Shown here one piece after another: positions 1 to 7,599 of a stretch of 15,433 bases of DNA (position 1 is the stretch's first letter; every line of letters starts with the position of its first letter). Position numbers and translations under genes: made by a program. The notes under the pieces are model-generated. The model did not search any database. It was not told where the DNA came from and saw only the letters and a list, made by a program, of their open reading frames with translations. The DNA lies in assembly GCA_035299425.1 (NCBI GenBank), contig DATGWP010000179.1:1-15433 (forward strand), in the 5' to 3' direction. This DNA is from Bog-950 sp035299425. GTDB taxonomy: Bacteria; Bacteroidota; Bacteroidia; Chitinophagales; LD1.

Positions 1-2257
1 AGGGCCGGTTACACCAACTCCTGTAGCACCGGTAGAACCTGTGTTACCCGTTGGGCCGGTATTACCGGTTACGCCTATTGAACCGGTAGGGCCTGTGTTG
101 CCTATCGGACCGGTTACGCCTATTGAACCCGTTGGGCCTATAGGGCCTGTATCGCCAGTAGGGCCGGTTACACCTACACCGGTAGCACCGGTTGAACCTG
201 TGTTACCCGTTGGGCCGGTATTGCCGGTTACGCCTATTGAACCGGTAGGGCCTGTATTGCCTATCGGGCCGGTTACACCTATTGAACCCGTGGGGCCTAT
301 AGGACCGGTATCGCCCGTAGGGCCGGTTACTCCCACGCCAGTAGCGCCGGTAGAACCTGTGTTACCCGTTGGGCCGGTATTACCCACACTACCGGTAGCA
401 CCTACGCTTCCCGTAGGGCCGGTGTTGCCTATGCTACCCGTAGCACCTGCCGCGCCGGTAGGGCCGGTATTACCTATTGAACCTGTTGGACCGGTTACAC
501 CCACGCCAGTAGCACCGGTAGAACCCGTGTTTCCTGTCGGGCCGGTATTACCGGTTACGCCTATTGAACCGGTAGGGCCGGTATTACCTATCGGACCGGT
601 TACGCCTATTGAACCCGTTGGGCCTATAGGACCTGTATCGCCCGTAGGGCCGGTTACTCCCACGCCAGTAGCACCAGTAGAACCCGTGTTACCCGTTGGG
701 CCGGTATTGCCTGTGCCACCTATTGAACCGGTAGGACCTGTATTGCCTATCGGACCGGTTACTCCTATTGAACCAGTTGGGCCAACTGGGCCGGTATCGC
801 CTGTAGGGCCGGTTACTCCCACACCTGTAGCACCGGTAGAACCTGTGTTACCTGTAGGGCCGGTATTACCGGTTACACCTATTGAACCGGTAGGGCCTGT
901 ATTGCCTATCGGACCGGTTACGCCTATTGAACCAGTTGGGCCAACTGGGCCGGTATCGCCTGTAGGGCCGGTTACTCCCACACCTGTAGCACCGGTAGAA
1001 CCTGTGCTACCCGTTGGGCCGGTATTACCGGTTACACCTATTGAACCGGTAGGGCCTGTATTGCCTATCGGACCGGTTACGCCTATTGAACCCGTTGGAC
1101 CAATTGGACCGGTATCGCCTGTAGGGCCTGTTACACCCACACCCGTAGCACCGGTAGAACCTGTATTACCCGTTGGGCCGGTATTACCGGTAACTCCTAT
1201 TGAACCGGTAGGGCCTGTATTGCCTATCGGGCCTGTTACGCCTATTGAACCCGTTGGGCCAATTGGACCGGTATCGCCCGTAGGGCCGGTTACACCCACA
1301 CCCGTAGCACCGGTAGAACCTGTGTTACCTGTTGGGCCGGTATTGCCGGTTACTCCTATTGAACCTGTAGGGCCCGTATTTCCTATCGGGCCGGTTACGC
1401 CTATTGAACCGGTTGGGCCAATTGGACCGGTTTCACCCGTAGGGCCGGTTACACCTACTCCCGTAGCACCGGTAGAACCTGTGTTACCCGTTGGGCCGGT
1501 ATTACCGGTTACGCCTATTGAACCGGTTGGACCTGTATTGCCTATCGGACCGGTTACGCCTATTGAACCCGTGGGGCCTATAGAACCGGTATCACCCGTA
1601 GGGCCGGTTACACCAACTCCTGTAGCACCGGTAGAACCTGTGTTACCCGTTGGGCCTGTGTTACCCGTACCACCTATTGCACCTGTTGGCCCGGTATTAC
1701 CTATCGGACCGGTTACACCTATTGAACCCGTGGGGCCTATAGGACCTGTATCGCCAGTAGGGCCGGTTACACCAACCCCAGTAGCACCGGTAGAACCTGT
1801 GTTACCCGTTGGGCCGGTATTGCCGGTATTTCCCACCACGCCCTGTGGACCCGTTTCGCCCGTTGGGCCTGTATTTCCTATCGAACCTGTATTTCCTTGT
1901 GGGCCTGTTTCACCAGTAGGGCCGGTAGCACCAATTCCTGTAGGACCTGTTAAACCAATTGGACCCGTATCACCCGTAGGCCCGGTATTACCTGCTATGC
2001 CCTGTGGACCGGTTTCGCCCGTTGGTCCCGTATTTCCTATTGAGCCTGTATTTCCTTGTGGACCTGTATCGCCTGTAGGGCCGGTTGCGCCAATTCCTGT
2101 AGGGCCCGTTAAACCAATTGGTCCAGTTTCGCCCGTTGGACCTGTATTACCTGCTATACCCTGTGGGCCCGTTTCGCCCGTTGGGCCGGTATTTCCTATC
2201 GAACCTGTATTTCCTTGTGGACCGGTTTCGCCGGTAGGGCCGGTAGCGCCAGCACCC
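1..2257 (-). repeat. Tandem array of 159-bp (53-codon) collagen units
   Basis: Equivalent points of consecutive units fall at 61, 220, 379, 547, 706, 865, 1024, 1183, 1342, 1501, 1660 and 1819, a period of exactly 159 bp except one 168-bp unit (379-546). A second subfamily, marked by ccctgtgg at 1841, 2000 and 2159, keeps the same 159-bp period. Fifty-three codons is not a multiple of three: each unit has 17 triplets plus a two-residue step (GV in the main family, GI in the second), one Gly-X-Gly interruption per unit. Copies differ mostly at third codon positions. The array continues past the left edge. Confidence 0.95.
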
Positions 2258-2913
2258 GTTGGGCCGGCAGGGCCTGTGTTGCCTATAGTACCTGTAGCGC
2301 CAGTTGGGCCGGTAGCACCCGCACCTGTTGGGCCCGTGGCACCTATTGCACCGGTAGGTCCTGCCACACCGGCAACACCTGTAGCACCCGTTGCGCCAGG
2401 TGCTCCATTAGCACCCACGGCACCCGTCGGGCCGGTAGCACCGGTTACCCCGGCTATGCCTGGTACACCTGCCGGGCCTGTAGGCCCTGTTGGCCCCGAG
2501 CCGGCAGCATTACCCGCCGTTTCGGCATATAGTGCATATGGTACGCTCAACAACTGGGTAGCACCCATGTTAGAGTAGTTGGTTCCGCCGTTAGGATCAA
2601 ATTCTACCAATAAATATTTATTACCCGTAGACCAGGTTACATTGGTAAAAGCTCCCAAAACAGGATTGCCCAAACCAATTTTTACGGTGTATAAACCAAA
2701 CTGGTTGGTTTGTGCAGTATGCGTTTCGCGGTATTCGGGAAAACCCGGGCTGATACCTTCATTAATGGTAAGCCTGAGCGATATGTTGCGATTAGCCAGC
2801 ACATTGCCGGCCGCATCGCGCGCCACACCCTGATAATTAATGGCCTGCGGTACCTGGGCCATGCTAACAAATGCAAAAATTACTAATACTAACGGGAGTA
2901 GGCGCTTTTTCAT
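1..2913 (-). CDS. Secreted collagen-like repeat protein, C-terminus cut by window edge
   Basis: The minus frame starting at ATG 2913 stays open for 971 codons to position 1, so the gene is partial at its 3' end. Residues 1-19 are a Sec signal peptide (MKKRLLPLVLVIFAFVSMA). Residues 20-138 form a non-collagenous head containing NYQGVARDAAGN and ending LLSVPYALYAETAG, a module I recognise from exported collagen-like and fibre-like proteins of Bacteroidota. From about residue 139 the chain is Gly-X-Y, rich in GPT, GNT, GST, GVT and GPI, with no Cys. Thr sits in the Y position where animal collagens use hydroxyproline; Thr-rich bacterial collagens such as BclA are O-glycosylated, so glycosylation is possible. 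It is likely an exported fibrous surface or matrix protein. Any C-terminal sorting domain lies outside the window. A candidate promoter lies about 75-100 nt upstream. The call is secure; the biological role is unknown. Confidence 0.9.
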   Translation of the reverse strand, partial: MKKRLLPLVLVIFAFVSMAQVPQAINYQGVARDAAGNVLANRNISLRLTINEGISPGFPEYRETHTAQTNQFGLYTVKIGLGNPVLGAFTNVTWSTGNKYLLVEFDPNGGTNYSNMGATQLLSVPYALYAETAGNAAGSGPTGPTGPAGVPGIAGVTGATGPTGAVGANGAPGATGATGVAGVAGPTGAIGATGPTGAGATGPTGATGTIGNTGPAGPTGAGATGPTGETGPQGNTGSIGNTGPTGETGPQGIAGNTGPTGETGPIGLTGPTGIGATGPTGDTGPQGNTGSIGNTGPTGETGPQGIAGNTGPTGDTGPIGLTGPTGIGATGPTGETGPQGNTGSIGNTGPTGETGPQGVVGNTGNTGPTGNTGSTGATGVGVTGPTGDTGPIGPTGSIGVTGPIGNTGPTGAIGGTGNTGPTGNTGSTGATGVGVTGPTGDTGSIGPTGSIGVTGPIGNTGPTGSIGVTGNTGPTGNTGSTGATGVGVTGPTGETGPIGPTGSIGVTGPIGNTGPTGSIGVTGNTGPTGNTGSTGATGVGVTGPTGDTGPIGPTGSIGVTGPIGNTGPTGSIGVTGNTGPTGNTGSTGATGVGVTGPTGDTGPIGPTGSIGVTGPIGNTGPTGSIGVTGNTGPTGSTGSTGATGVGVTGPTGDTGPVGPTGSIGVTGPIGNTGPTGSIGVTGNTGPTGNTGSTGATGVGVTGPTGDTGPVGPTGSIGVTGPIGNTGPTGSIGGTGNTGPTGNTGSTGATGVGVTGPTGDTGPIGPTGSIGVTGPIGNTGPTGSIGVTGNTGPTGNTGSTGATGVGVTGPTGSIGNTGPTGAAGATGSIGNTGPTGSVGATGSVGNTGPTGNTGSTGATGVGVTGPTGDTGPIGPTGSIGVTGPIGNTGPTGSIGVTGNTGPTGNTGSTGATGVGVTGPTGDTGPIGPTGSIGVTGPIGNTGPTGSIGVTGNTGPTGNTGSTGATGVGVTGP

Positions 2914-2986
2914 TAATTACACAGTTTTTTCATATGATGTCCAACCACATGGAACAAGAAATCCCCACCATTAAGAATGGGAGAGG

Positions 2987-3016
2987 CAAATTAATAATGT
3001 AGCTTAAAAATACAAA
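2987..3016 (-). promoter_or_regulatory. Candidate Bacteroidota promoter for the collagen-like gene
   Basis: Read on the minus strand there is TTTG at 3016-3013, an 18-nt spacer and TTAATTTG at 2994-2987. This is one base from the TAnnTTTG -7 element with its upstream TTG. It would give a leader of roughly 65-70 nt before ATG 2913. Two other genes here have the same arrangement. Not experimentally supported. Confidence 0.45.
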
Positions 3017-3072
3017 GCAGGAGGTAGTAAATTGGCAATCAGGGCATTTTTGCCTTTCATTTTAACGCAAAA

Positions 3073-3088
3073 GCGGGCATAAACCCGC
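3073..3088 (-). terminator. Possible intrinsic terminator of the folD-lipoprotein operon
   Basis: On the minus strand, about 50 nt past the lipoprotein stop, a GCGGG/CCCGC stem with a 6-nt loop is followed at once by TTTTGCGTT. The stem is only 5 bp, so the call is moderate. It lies between this operon and the collagen gene promoter. Confidence 0.45.
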
Positions 3089-3140
3089 AAAACTGCCCCG
3101 AAAAAAGACTTCCGGATATACACCGGCAACTTAAACGCTT

Positions 3141-4094
3141 CTAATTCTTAAGAACCTGTATATCAAATATTTCTTTATCGTATTTGGCGCCGGCCAGGTT
3201 AAACTTATCATCCGCCACGGGAACAATTATTTCAGTAGCCTCGTTATCATCGCCATAGTAGTAGGTAAGCTTAACCGAAAAATCCTTTACATCGGCCTTC
3301 TTATAATGCTCATCGGTCTTCATTAGTATCACACTCTTTCCGTCTTCAATTACGGTTGTATTCTCATTGGCAGCCACCAACACCATATCGGGCGTGTAGG
3401 CCGGTATTTTATCAGCTACCTTGCTGCGCTTTAAACTAACCCGCAACGCTCCTATAGCCTCCGTGCTCGAGCCAAAGCGGATTACGCCCAGCAGGTTTTC
3501 CTGCTCCACATCCTTCAGCGGATTGCTTACCGCCCGCTTACTGGTATACCCTATAAACCGCTTATCTTTTACATTGGGTATACCCACCTTCACCTCTCCA
3601 TACGAGCTGCTGAAAACCGGTTTGCCATCCAGCAGGCTAAACCTTTGCAGGTAATCCTCCTCTCCTTCGCCGCCCTCATAGGTGGCCAGCACCGAGTTAT
3701 CTTTAAACTCCATTTGTGTAGCTACAAACTGTGCCTGCCAGGCCACCGCCTTTGTATCCATCACACTCTTGGCGCTTATTTCATATACCTTTTTCTTATT
3801 GGTAGAATCGGCGTAGCACAATTCCGTTTTGCGTATTTTAAGCAGCAGCGGCAAGCGCGTAGTGCCTTCATAAGCATCTACCAGCTCGTAGTAGGTATTG
3901 CTTTGCTGAATGCACACTTTGCCGTTATCGGTAAAAACTTTTACCGATGAAGAAGATGAATCTGAATAACCCTCGCCCGTAACATTTACAGGCGCCGTGT
4001 CAGTGGCTGGTTTCTCCTTGTCTTTACAGGCATTGAAACCAACTATGGCAAACAATAAAAAACAGAGCGCAACAGGTGTTTTAGCTGACTTCAT
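3141..4094 (-). CDS. Putative lipoprotein of unknown function
   Basis: This 317-residue product starts MKSAKTPVALCFLLFAIVGFNAC. A short basic stretch, a hydrophobic core and a cysteine at residue 23 followed by charged KDKEK suggest a lipoprotein signal, although the lipobox FNAC is non-canonical at -3 and -2. An acidic, Ser-rich linker follows (GEGYSDSSSSS, about 41-51). The rest looks like a soluble, mostly beta, periplasmic or surface-exposed domain with many charged residues and no membrane segment; I recognise no catalytic motif. Its ATG lies inside the end of folD: the stop of folD at 4081-4083 is within this gene, an overlap of 14 nt in another frame, implying co-transcription and probably translational coupling. 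No functional link to folate metabolism is evident. The call as an exported protein is good; the family is not recognised. Confidence 0.75.
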   Translation of the reverse strand: MKSAKTPVALCFLLFAIVGFNACKDKEKPATDTAPVNVTGEGYSDSSSSSVKVFTDNGKVCIQQSNTYYELVDAYEGTTRLPLLLKIRKTELCYADSTNKKKVYEISAKSVMDTKAVAWQAQFVATQMEFKDNSVLATYEGGEGEEDYLQRFSLLDGKPVFSSSYGEVKVGIPNVKDKRFIGYTSKRAVSNPLKDVEQENLLGVIRFGSSTEAIGALRVSLKRSKVADKIPAYTPDMVLVAANENTTVIEDGKSVILMKTDEHYKKADVKDFSVKLTYYYGDDNEATEIIVPVADDKFNLAGAKYDKEIFDIQVLKN

Positions 4095-4959
4095 TTTTAG
4101 CTGCTTTTAAAGTATTTAATAGTAACGAAACTACCGTCATAGGCCCTACCCCACCCGGCACGGGTGTTATGGCCGAGCACTTTGCCGATACCTCATCAAA
4201 TTTTACATCCCCTTTTAAACGCCATCCGTTCTTAGATGTTGTGTCATCTACACGTGTAGTACCCACATCAATTATCACCGCACCTTCTTTCACCATATCG
4301 CCGGTCAAAAAGCCCGGCTTGCCCAGGGCTGCAATAATAATATCGGCCTGCAGGGTAATCTCTTTCAGGTTGGCCGTACGGCTGTGGCACACAGTTACGG
4401 TAGCATTGCCGGTTTTGCTTTGCCCGCTCATAAGTATGCTCATAGGGCGGCCCACTATATTGCTGCGGCCTATTACCACACAGTGCTTGCCTGCCGTTTC
4501 AATATTATAGCGCTCCAGTATTTTGGTAATGCCCAGCGGTGTGGCCGATACATAAGCAGGTAGCCCAAGGGTTACCTTACCCACGTTTACCGGGTGAAAA
4601 CCATCCACATCCTTTTTAGGGTCTATGCTCATTATCACCTTATCGGGGTTGATGTGCTTAGGCAAAGGCAGTTGCACAATAAAGCCATCTATGTCTGCAT
4701 TCTCATTCAACTTCTTTACCTCGTTCAGCAAAAACTCTTCGGTAATGGTATCATCAAAATGTAACAGGGTAGACTTAAAACCTACCTGCTCGCACGATTT
4801 TACTTTGTGCCCTACATAGGTTAGGCTGCCACCATCGTTGCCTACCAGAATAGCCGCCAGGTGTGGCTGCTTGCCACCGGAAGCAGTTATTTTCTTTACT
4901 TCTTCTGCTATTTCAAGCTTTAATTCTTCCGATAATTTTTTGCCGTCGAGTAATACCAT
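4081..4959 (-). CDS. folD: Bifunctional methylenetetrahydrofolate dehydrogenase / methenyltetrahydrofolate cyclohydrolase
   Basis: This cytosolic one-carbon enzyme makes 5,10-methenyl- and then 10-formyl-tetrahydrofolate with NADP+, supplying purine and formyl-Met synthesis. At 292 residues it is the usual full length. Catalytic-domain signatures are present: Tyr48 and Lys52 in YVGHK, Gln96 in GFIVQLPLP, and Asp119 in KDVDGFHPVNVGK, matching the Tyr, Lys, Gln and Asp of the E. coli enzyme. The Rossmann part has VVIGRSNIVGRPM (161-173), TVCHSRT (189-195) and ADIIIAALGKPGF. The C-terminal TPVPGGVGPMT (265-275) closes the active site. The usual PCTP is SATP (138-141). ATG 4959 is the natural start, with a candidate promoter 20-50 nt upstream. 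The last codons overlap a downstream lipoprotein gene. Confidence 0.97.
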   Translation of the reverse strand: MVLLDGKKLSEELKLEIAEEVKKITASGGKQPHLAAILVGNDGGSLTYVGHKVKSCEQVGFKSTLLHFDDTITEEFLLNEVKKLNENADIDGFIVQLPLPKHINPDKVIMSIDPKKDVDGFHPVNVGKVTLGLPAYVSATPLGITKILERYNIETAGKHCVVIGRSNIVGRPMSILMSGQSKTGNATVTVCHSRTANLKEITLQADIIIAALGKPGFLTGDMVKEGAVIIDVGTTRVDDTTSKNGWRLKGDVKFDEVSAKCSAITPVPGGVGPMTVVSLLLNTLKAAKNEVS

Positions 4960-4979
4960 GTGCTGTTTTATTTTGTGCG

Positions 4980-5008
4980 CAAAACAAATGCTTTGCCCAA
5001 AAAATCAA
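4980..5008 (-). promoter_or_regulatory. Candidate promoter for the folD-lipoprotein operon
   Basis: On the minus strand TTG at 5008-5006, an 18-nt spacer and TTGTTTTG at 4987-4980 match the Bacteroidota TTG...TAnnTTTG pattern with one mismatch. This places a start site shortly before ATG 4959, so the leader would be short (about 15 nt). Confidence 0.4.
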
Positions 5009-5074
5009 TAAGATTTTTCTAACACTATGTTATAATAGATGGTACCCAAGAAAGTAACAGCCGATAAATGCATT

Positions 5075-5113
5075 CACCACAGAGGCACAGAATACACAAA
5101 GAAACACAGAGAA
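5075..5113. repeat. CACAGAG-rich intergenic repeat
   Basis: The stretch is built from repeated cacagag/cacagaa/cacaaag words between the divergent folD and helicase genes, 62 nt before the helicase start. Similar accacagaggcacagag strings turn up in intergenic DNA of many unrelated bacteria (recalled, not checked). No coding potential and no clear hairpin is seen. Confidence 0.45.
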
Positions 5114-5174
5114 TATATTTACGGTATGTAAAGCCAAACAAGCTTATTGTATAAAGGTTACCTTCGCGCCCGAA

Positions 5175-6488
5175 ATGACACATCAGCAAATACTGGATAA
5201 CCTTAAGATAAAAGAGCTTAACCCCATGCAGCAGGCGGTTTTAAAAACCGTAGAAGTAAAAAAAGAGCGCGATATTGTATTGCTATCGCCTACCGGCTCG
5301 GGCAAAACACTGGCCTTTTTATTACCACTGCTCGGCTACCTTAAGCCAGAGATTACCGGCGTTCAGGCTATGATACTGGTACCCAGCCGCGAGCTGGCCC
5401 TGCAGATAGAGCAGGTGTTTAAAGCTATGGGCACGCCCTATAAAATTAACTGCTGCTATGGAGGACACGATACCAAGGTAGAGCGCAATAACTTTATACA
5501 CCCGCCCGCTGTGCTGGTGGGCACGCCCGGCCGCATTGTTTACCACATAGAGCGCGAATCGTTCGACACCAGTAAGGTAAAAACACTGGTGCTGGATGAG
5601 TTCGACAAATCGCTGGAGTTTGGATTTCAAAAAGAGATGGAGTTTATCATTCAGCAGCTGCCCAACCTGAATAAGCGCATACTTACCTCGGCTACCCAAG
5701 GTATAGAGATACCCTCTTTTGCAGGACTGGTGCAGCCCGACTATATCAACTTTTTAAAAGATTACGTATCGCCGCGGCTTACGCTGAAAATGCTGCGCGC
5801 TACGCGCGAAGATAAACTGGAGGCCCTTATGCGGCTAATAGGCCATGTAGGCAACGATACTACCCTGGTGTTCTGCAACCACCGCGAAGCGGTAGACCGT
5901 ATAAGTGCCCTGTTGGCCGATAGTGGTGTAATACATGATGTATACCACGGCAAGCTGGAGCAGGACGACCGTCAGCTGGCATTGGTTAAGTTCCGCAATG
6001 GCACCAACCACCTGCTGATAACTACCGACCTTGCCTCGCGCGGGCTCGACATCCCCAGCATTAAGCATGTAGTGCACTACCAGCTGCCGCATACGCTGGA
6101 GGCCTACACCCACCGCAATGGCCGCACAGCCCGTATGCATGCCGAAGGCACTGCTTACCTCGTGCTGGGCGAAGAAGAGCATGTGCCCGAGTTTATAGAA
6201 GACGAAGTGCAGGAGATTGAACTGCCCGAAAAATACACCCTGCCCGGCCCCGGCGATTGGGCCACCATTTATATATCTGCCGGTAAAAAGGACAAGATAA
6301 ACAAGATGGATATAGTGGGGTTCCTCATTCAAAAAGGGGGCCTGCTGAAAGAAGAATTAGGCCTGATAGAAGTGCAGGATTTTAAAGCCTACGCCGCGGT
6401 AAAGCGCAGCAAAATAACCGGCATGCTCAAAAAAATTGAAGGCCACAAAATCAAAAACAAAAGCGTAAAAATAAAGCTGCAGGACTAG
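5175..6488 (+). CDS. DEAD-box family ATP-dependent RNA helicase with DbpA-like RNA-binding domain
   Basis: This 437-residue protein has the full set of helicase motifs: Q motif LNPMQQ (15-20), motif I SPTGSGKT (38-45), Ia PSREL, Ib GTPGR (116-120), motif II DEFD (141-144), SAT (172-174), IV LVFCNH, V TTDLASRGLD and VI HRNGRTAR (313-320). After the two RecA-like domains, about 362-437 resemble the C-terminal RNA-binding domain of DbpA/CsdA proteins, with TIYISAGKKDKI and KIKNKSVKIKL. The DbpA relation suggests a role in rRNA remodelling or large-subunit assembly. The second box is DEFD rather than DEAD; I recall the same variant in other Bacteroidota, so it is probably lineage-typical, not a defect. 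It is the only plus-strand gene in its region, so monocistronic. Substrate assignment is inference. Confidence 0.93.
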   Translation: MTHQQILDNLKIKELNPMQQAVLKTVEVKKERDIVLLSPTGSGKTLAFLLPLLGYLKPEITGVQAMILVPSRELALQIEQVFKAMGTPYKINCCYGGHDTKVERNNFIHPPAVLVGTPGRIVYHIERESFDTSKVKTLVLDEFDKSLEFGFQKEMEFIIQQLPNLNKRILTSATQGIEIPSFAGLVQPDYINFLKDYVSPRLTLKMLRATREDKLEALMRLIGHVGNDTTLVFCNHREAVDRISALLADSGVIHDVYHGKLEQDDRQLALVKFRNGTNHLLITTDLASRGLDIPSIKHVVHYQLPHTLEAYTHRNGRTARMHAEGTAYLVLGEEEHVPEFIEDEVQEIELPEKYTLPGPGDWATIYISAGKKDKINKMDIVGFLIQKGGLLKEELGLIEVQDFKAYAAVKRSKITGMLKKIEGHKIKNKSVKIKLQD

Positions 6489-6500
6489 CCTCAAAACTAC

Positions 6501-6796
6501 GACTTCCGAAGTTTTTACAACTTCGGAAGTCTATGCATAGTCAAAACTTTAAAACAGAAGGATGGCTGTTTAAAGGCCCGAAGGACCGTAAGATATTAGC
6601 CCAGGGCAACGCCCTGGGTTGTCTAACAAAGAAGAATGCAGGAGTAACCCATAAAGCAAGACTTCCGAAATTTTTTCAACTTCGGAAGTCTACACACACT
6701 CAAAACTTTAAAATAGAAAGATGGCTGCTTTAAGGCCCGAAGGGCCGCAGTATATTAGCCCAGGGCAACGCCCTGGGTTGTCAAACAAAGAAGAAG
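6501..6796. repeat. Duplicated composite of palindromic modules (copies at 6501 and 6660)
   Basis: This fills the gap between the helicase and the hydroxylase gene. Two about 137-bp copies are offset by 159 bp. Each has, in order: a gacttccgaa/ttcggaagtc hairpin (13-bp stem with 5-nt loop at 6501-6531 in copy 1; 10 bp at 6660-6690 in copy 2), a shared tcaaaactttaaaa linker, a ggcccgaaggrccg hairpin, and a perfect 8-bp cccagggc/gccctggg hairpin with loop aac (6600-6618 and 6759-6777), ending caaagaagaa. The first hairpin begins 13 nt past the helicase stop and may also end its transcript, though no T-run follows it. Short open frames here are by-products of the repeat. Confidence 0.85.
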
Positions 6797-6800
6797 TTAA

Positions 6801-6813
6801 GCCCTGTAAGGGC
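6801..6813. repeat. Short gccct/agggc palindrome
   Basis: A gccct-gta-agggc hairpin just after the second composite repeat and 11 nt before the end of the hydroxylase gene. Its style (gccctgwaagggcg) matches REP-like modules that accompany cccagggc hairpins in Bacteroidota intergenic DNA. On the minus strand it could also serve as a weak terminator for the hydroxylase gene. Confidence 0.45.
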
Positions 6814-6823
6814 GCAATACACC

Positions 6824-7360
6824 CTACCTGCCCGATAGCCTGAAATGCTCGGCGTAGTTGCTTTTAATGGTTTCTCCATCAAGCAACCACTGCATACTCA
6901 TTTGCTTAGGTATGTTTACTTTCTCTACACTTTTAAAGGTACCAAACACGCGGTCCCAAAAGCGGGTGGTTACACCGTGGTTCATTTTAGGGTTGTGAAA
7001 GTGATGATAGAAATGGTGCTTGCGCAGATGGATGAAGGGTGCCGCCACCGGCTCCTTGCTATGGTAGCGATAGTGCGTGTTTTCATACATGGCATACATC
7101 AGCACAAAGCCGGCCGTAAACGCTATAGCCGCCGCCAGTGTAGCGAACAAACTGATAACACCTATCAGCAATAAGGTTGCCATAACTGCCAGCGCTGCCT
7201 TTTTGTACACCGGTGCAAAGTAGTTGGCTTTAGAGTGGTGCAGCAGGTGCTCTTCTTTAAAAAAATTCTTGCCCTTGTGCACGTGGCCAAGAAAACGGTG
7301 CATCAGGTATTCGGCTAAGGTCCAGCTGGCGATGCCGGCAAAAAAGAGGATAGCTAACAT
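6824..7360 (-). CDS. Fatty acid hydroxylase / sterol desaturase family membrane protein
   Basis: The 178-residue product (from ATG 7360) has the histidine clusters of the di-iron fatty-acid hydroxylase superfamily: H21, H26 and H28 in MHRFLGHVH; HLLHH (38-42); THYRYH (95-100); and HLRKHHFYHHFH (111-122) with H128. Hydrophobic stretches at 1-17, 54-72 and 74-90 fit an integral membrane enzyme with cytoplasmic His clusters. Members hydroxylate fatty acids, sphingoid bases or carotenoids using O2; the substrate here is undetermined. I chose ATG 7360 because the hydrophobic segment leading into the first His motif begins there. Longer options are ATG 7432 and 7513 and a GTG at 7537, but that added sequence has no resemblance to the family. 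Minus-strand neighbours are unrelated in function. Confidence 0.85.
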   Translation of the reverse strand: MLAILFFAGIASWTLAEYLMHRFLGHVHKGKNFFKEEHLLHHSKANYFAPVYKKAALAVMATLLLIGVISLFATLAAAIAFTAGFVLMYAMYENTHYRYHSKEPVAAPFIHLRKHHFYHHFHNPKMNHGVTTRFWDRVFGTFKSVEKVNIPKQMSMQWLLDGETIKSNYAEHFRLSGR

Positions 7361-7599
7361 AGGGGTATATTTTGATGATGGTATAGTAAGGTTACGAATG
7401 AAAGGCAATGAAATTGCAGGCGTGGTCAGCATATTTTCTGAGGTGGCGAAAATTGCAGGTGAGGCGTATGGAACGCAAAATAAAACGCATTGCAAATGCT
7501 TTAGCCAGGGCATCCTCACCCGGCGCAGGCTATGCACAAGTGCGGTGTTTTATTTTGTGTGCTAAAATGCAGAAGCGGAATAAAATGCACTTTATTTTA
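7361..7599. other. Non-coding A/T-rich upstream region with inverted words
   Basis: No convincing gene is seen. Two 11-bp arms caaaataaaac (7476-7486) and gttttattttg (7547-7557) are perfect inverted repeats, and aataaaat (7579-7586) pairs with attttatt (7594-7601). A minus-strand frame is open here upstream of the hydroxylase but reads like intergenic DNA. It may hold the hydroxylase promoter; no clear TAnnTTTG was found. Confidence 0.4.

Noticed and set aside
1..2257. CRISPR array suggested by regular repeats
   Set aside because: The repeats are continuous coding units with no unique spacers and stay in one open frame.
41..2578. 845-codon plus-strand open frame with Pro at every third residue
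   Set aside because: It is the antisense of the collagen array: Gly codons (GGN) opposite give Pro-like NCC/CCN codons in a shifted frame and no stops. The minus frame has a signal peptide, a known head domain and Gly-X-Y; the plus frame has no start context or domain.
5835..6332. Minus-strand 165-codon frame inside the helicase gene
   Set aside because: Antisense shadow of a gene with all helicase motifs.
6533..6733. Plus-strand 66-codon frame with repeated HSQNFKTEGWL-like text
   Set aside because: The repetition comes from the duplicated hairpin module. No start signal, and the frame crosses palindromes.
7361..7537. N-terminal extension of the hydroxylase to GTG 7537
   Set aside because: The extra 59 residues lack family features, while ATG 7360 begins directly with the first hydrophobic segment before the His motif.
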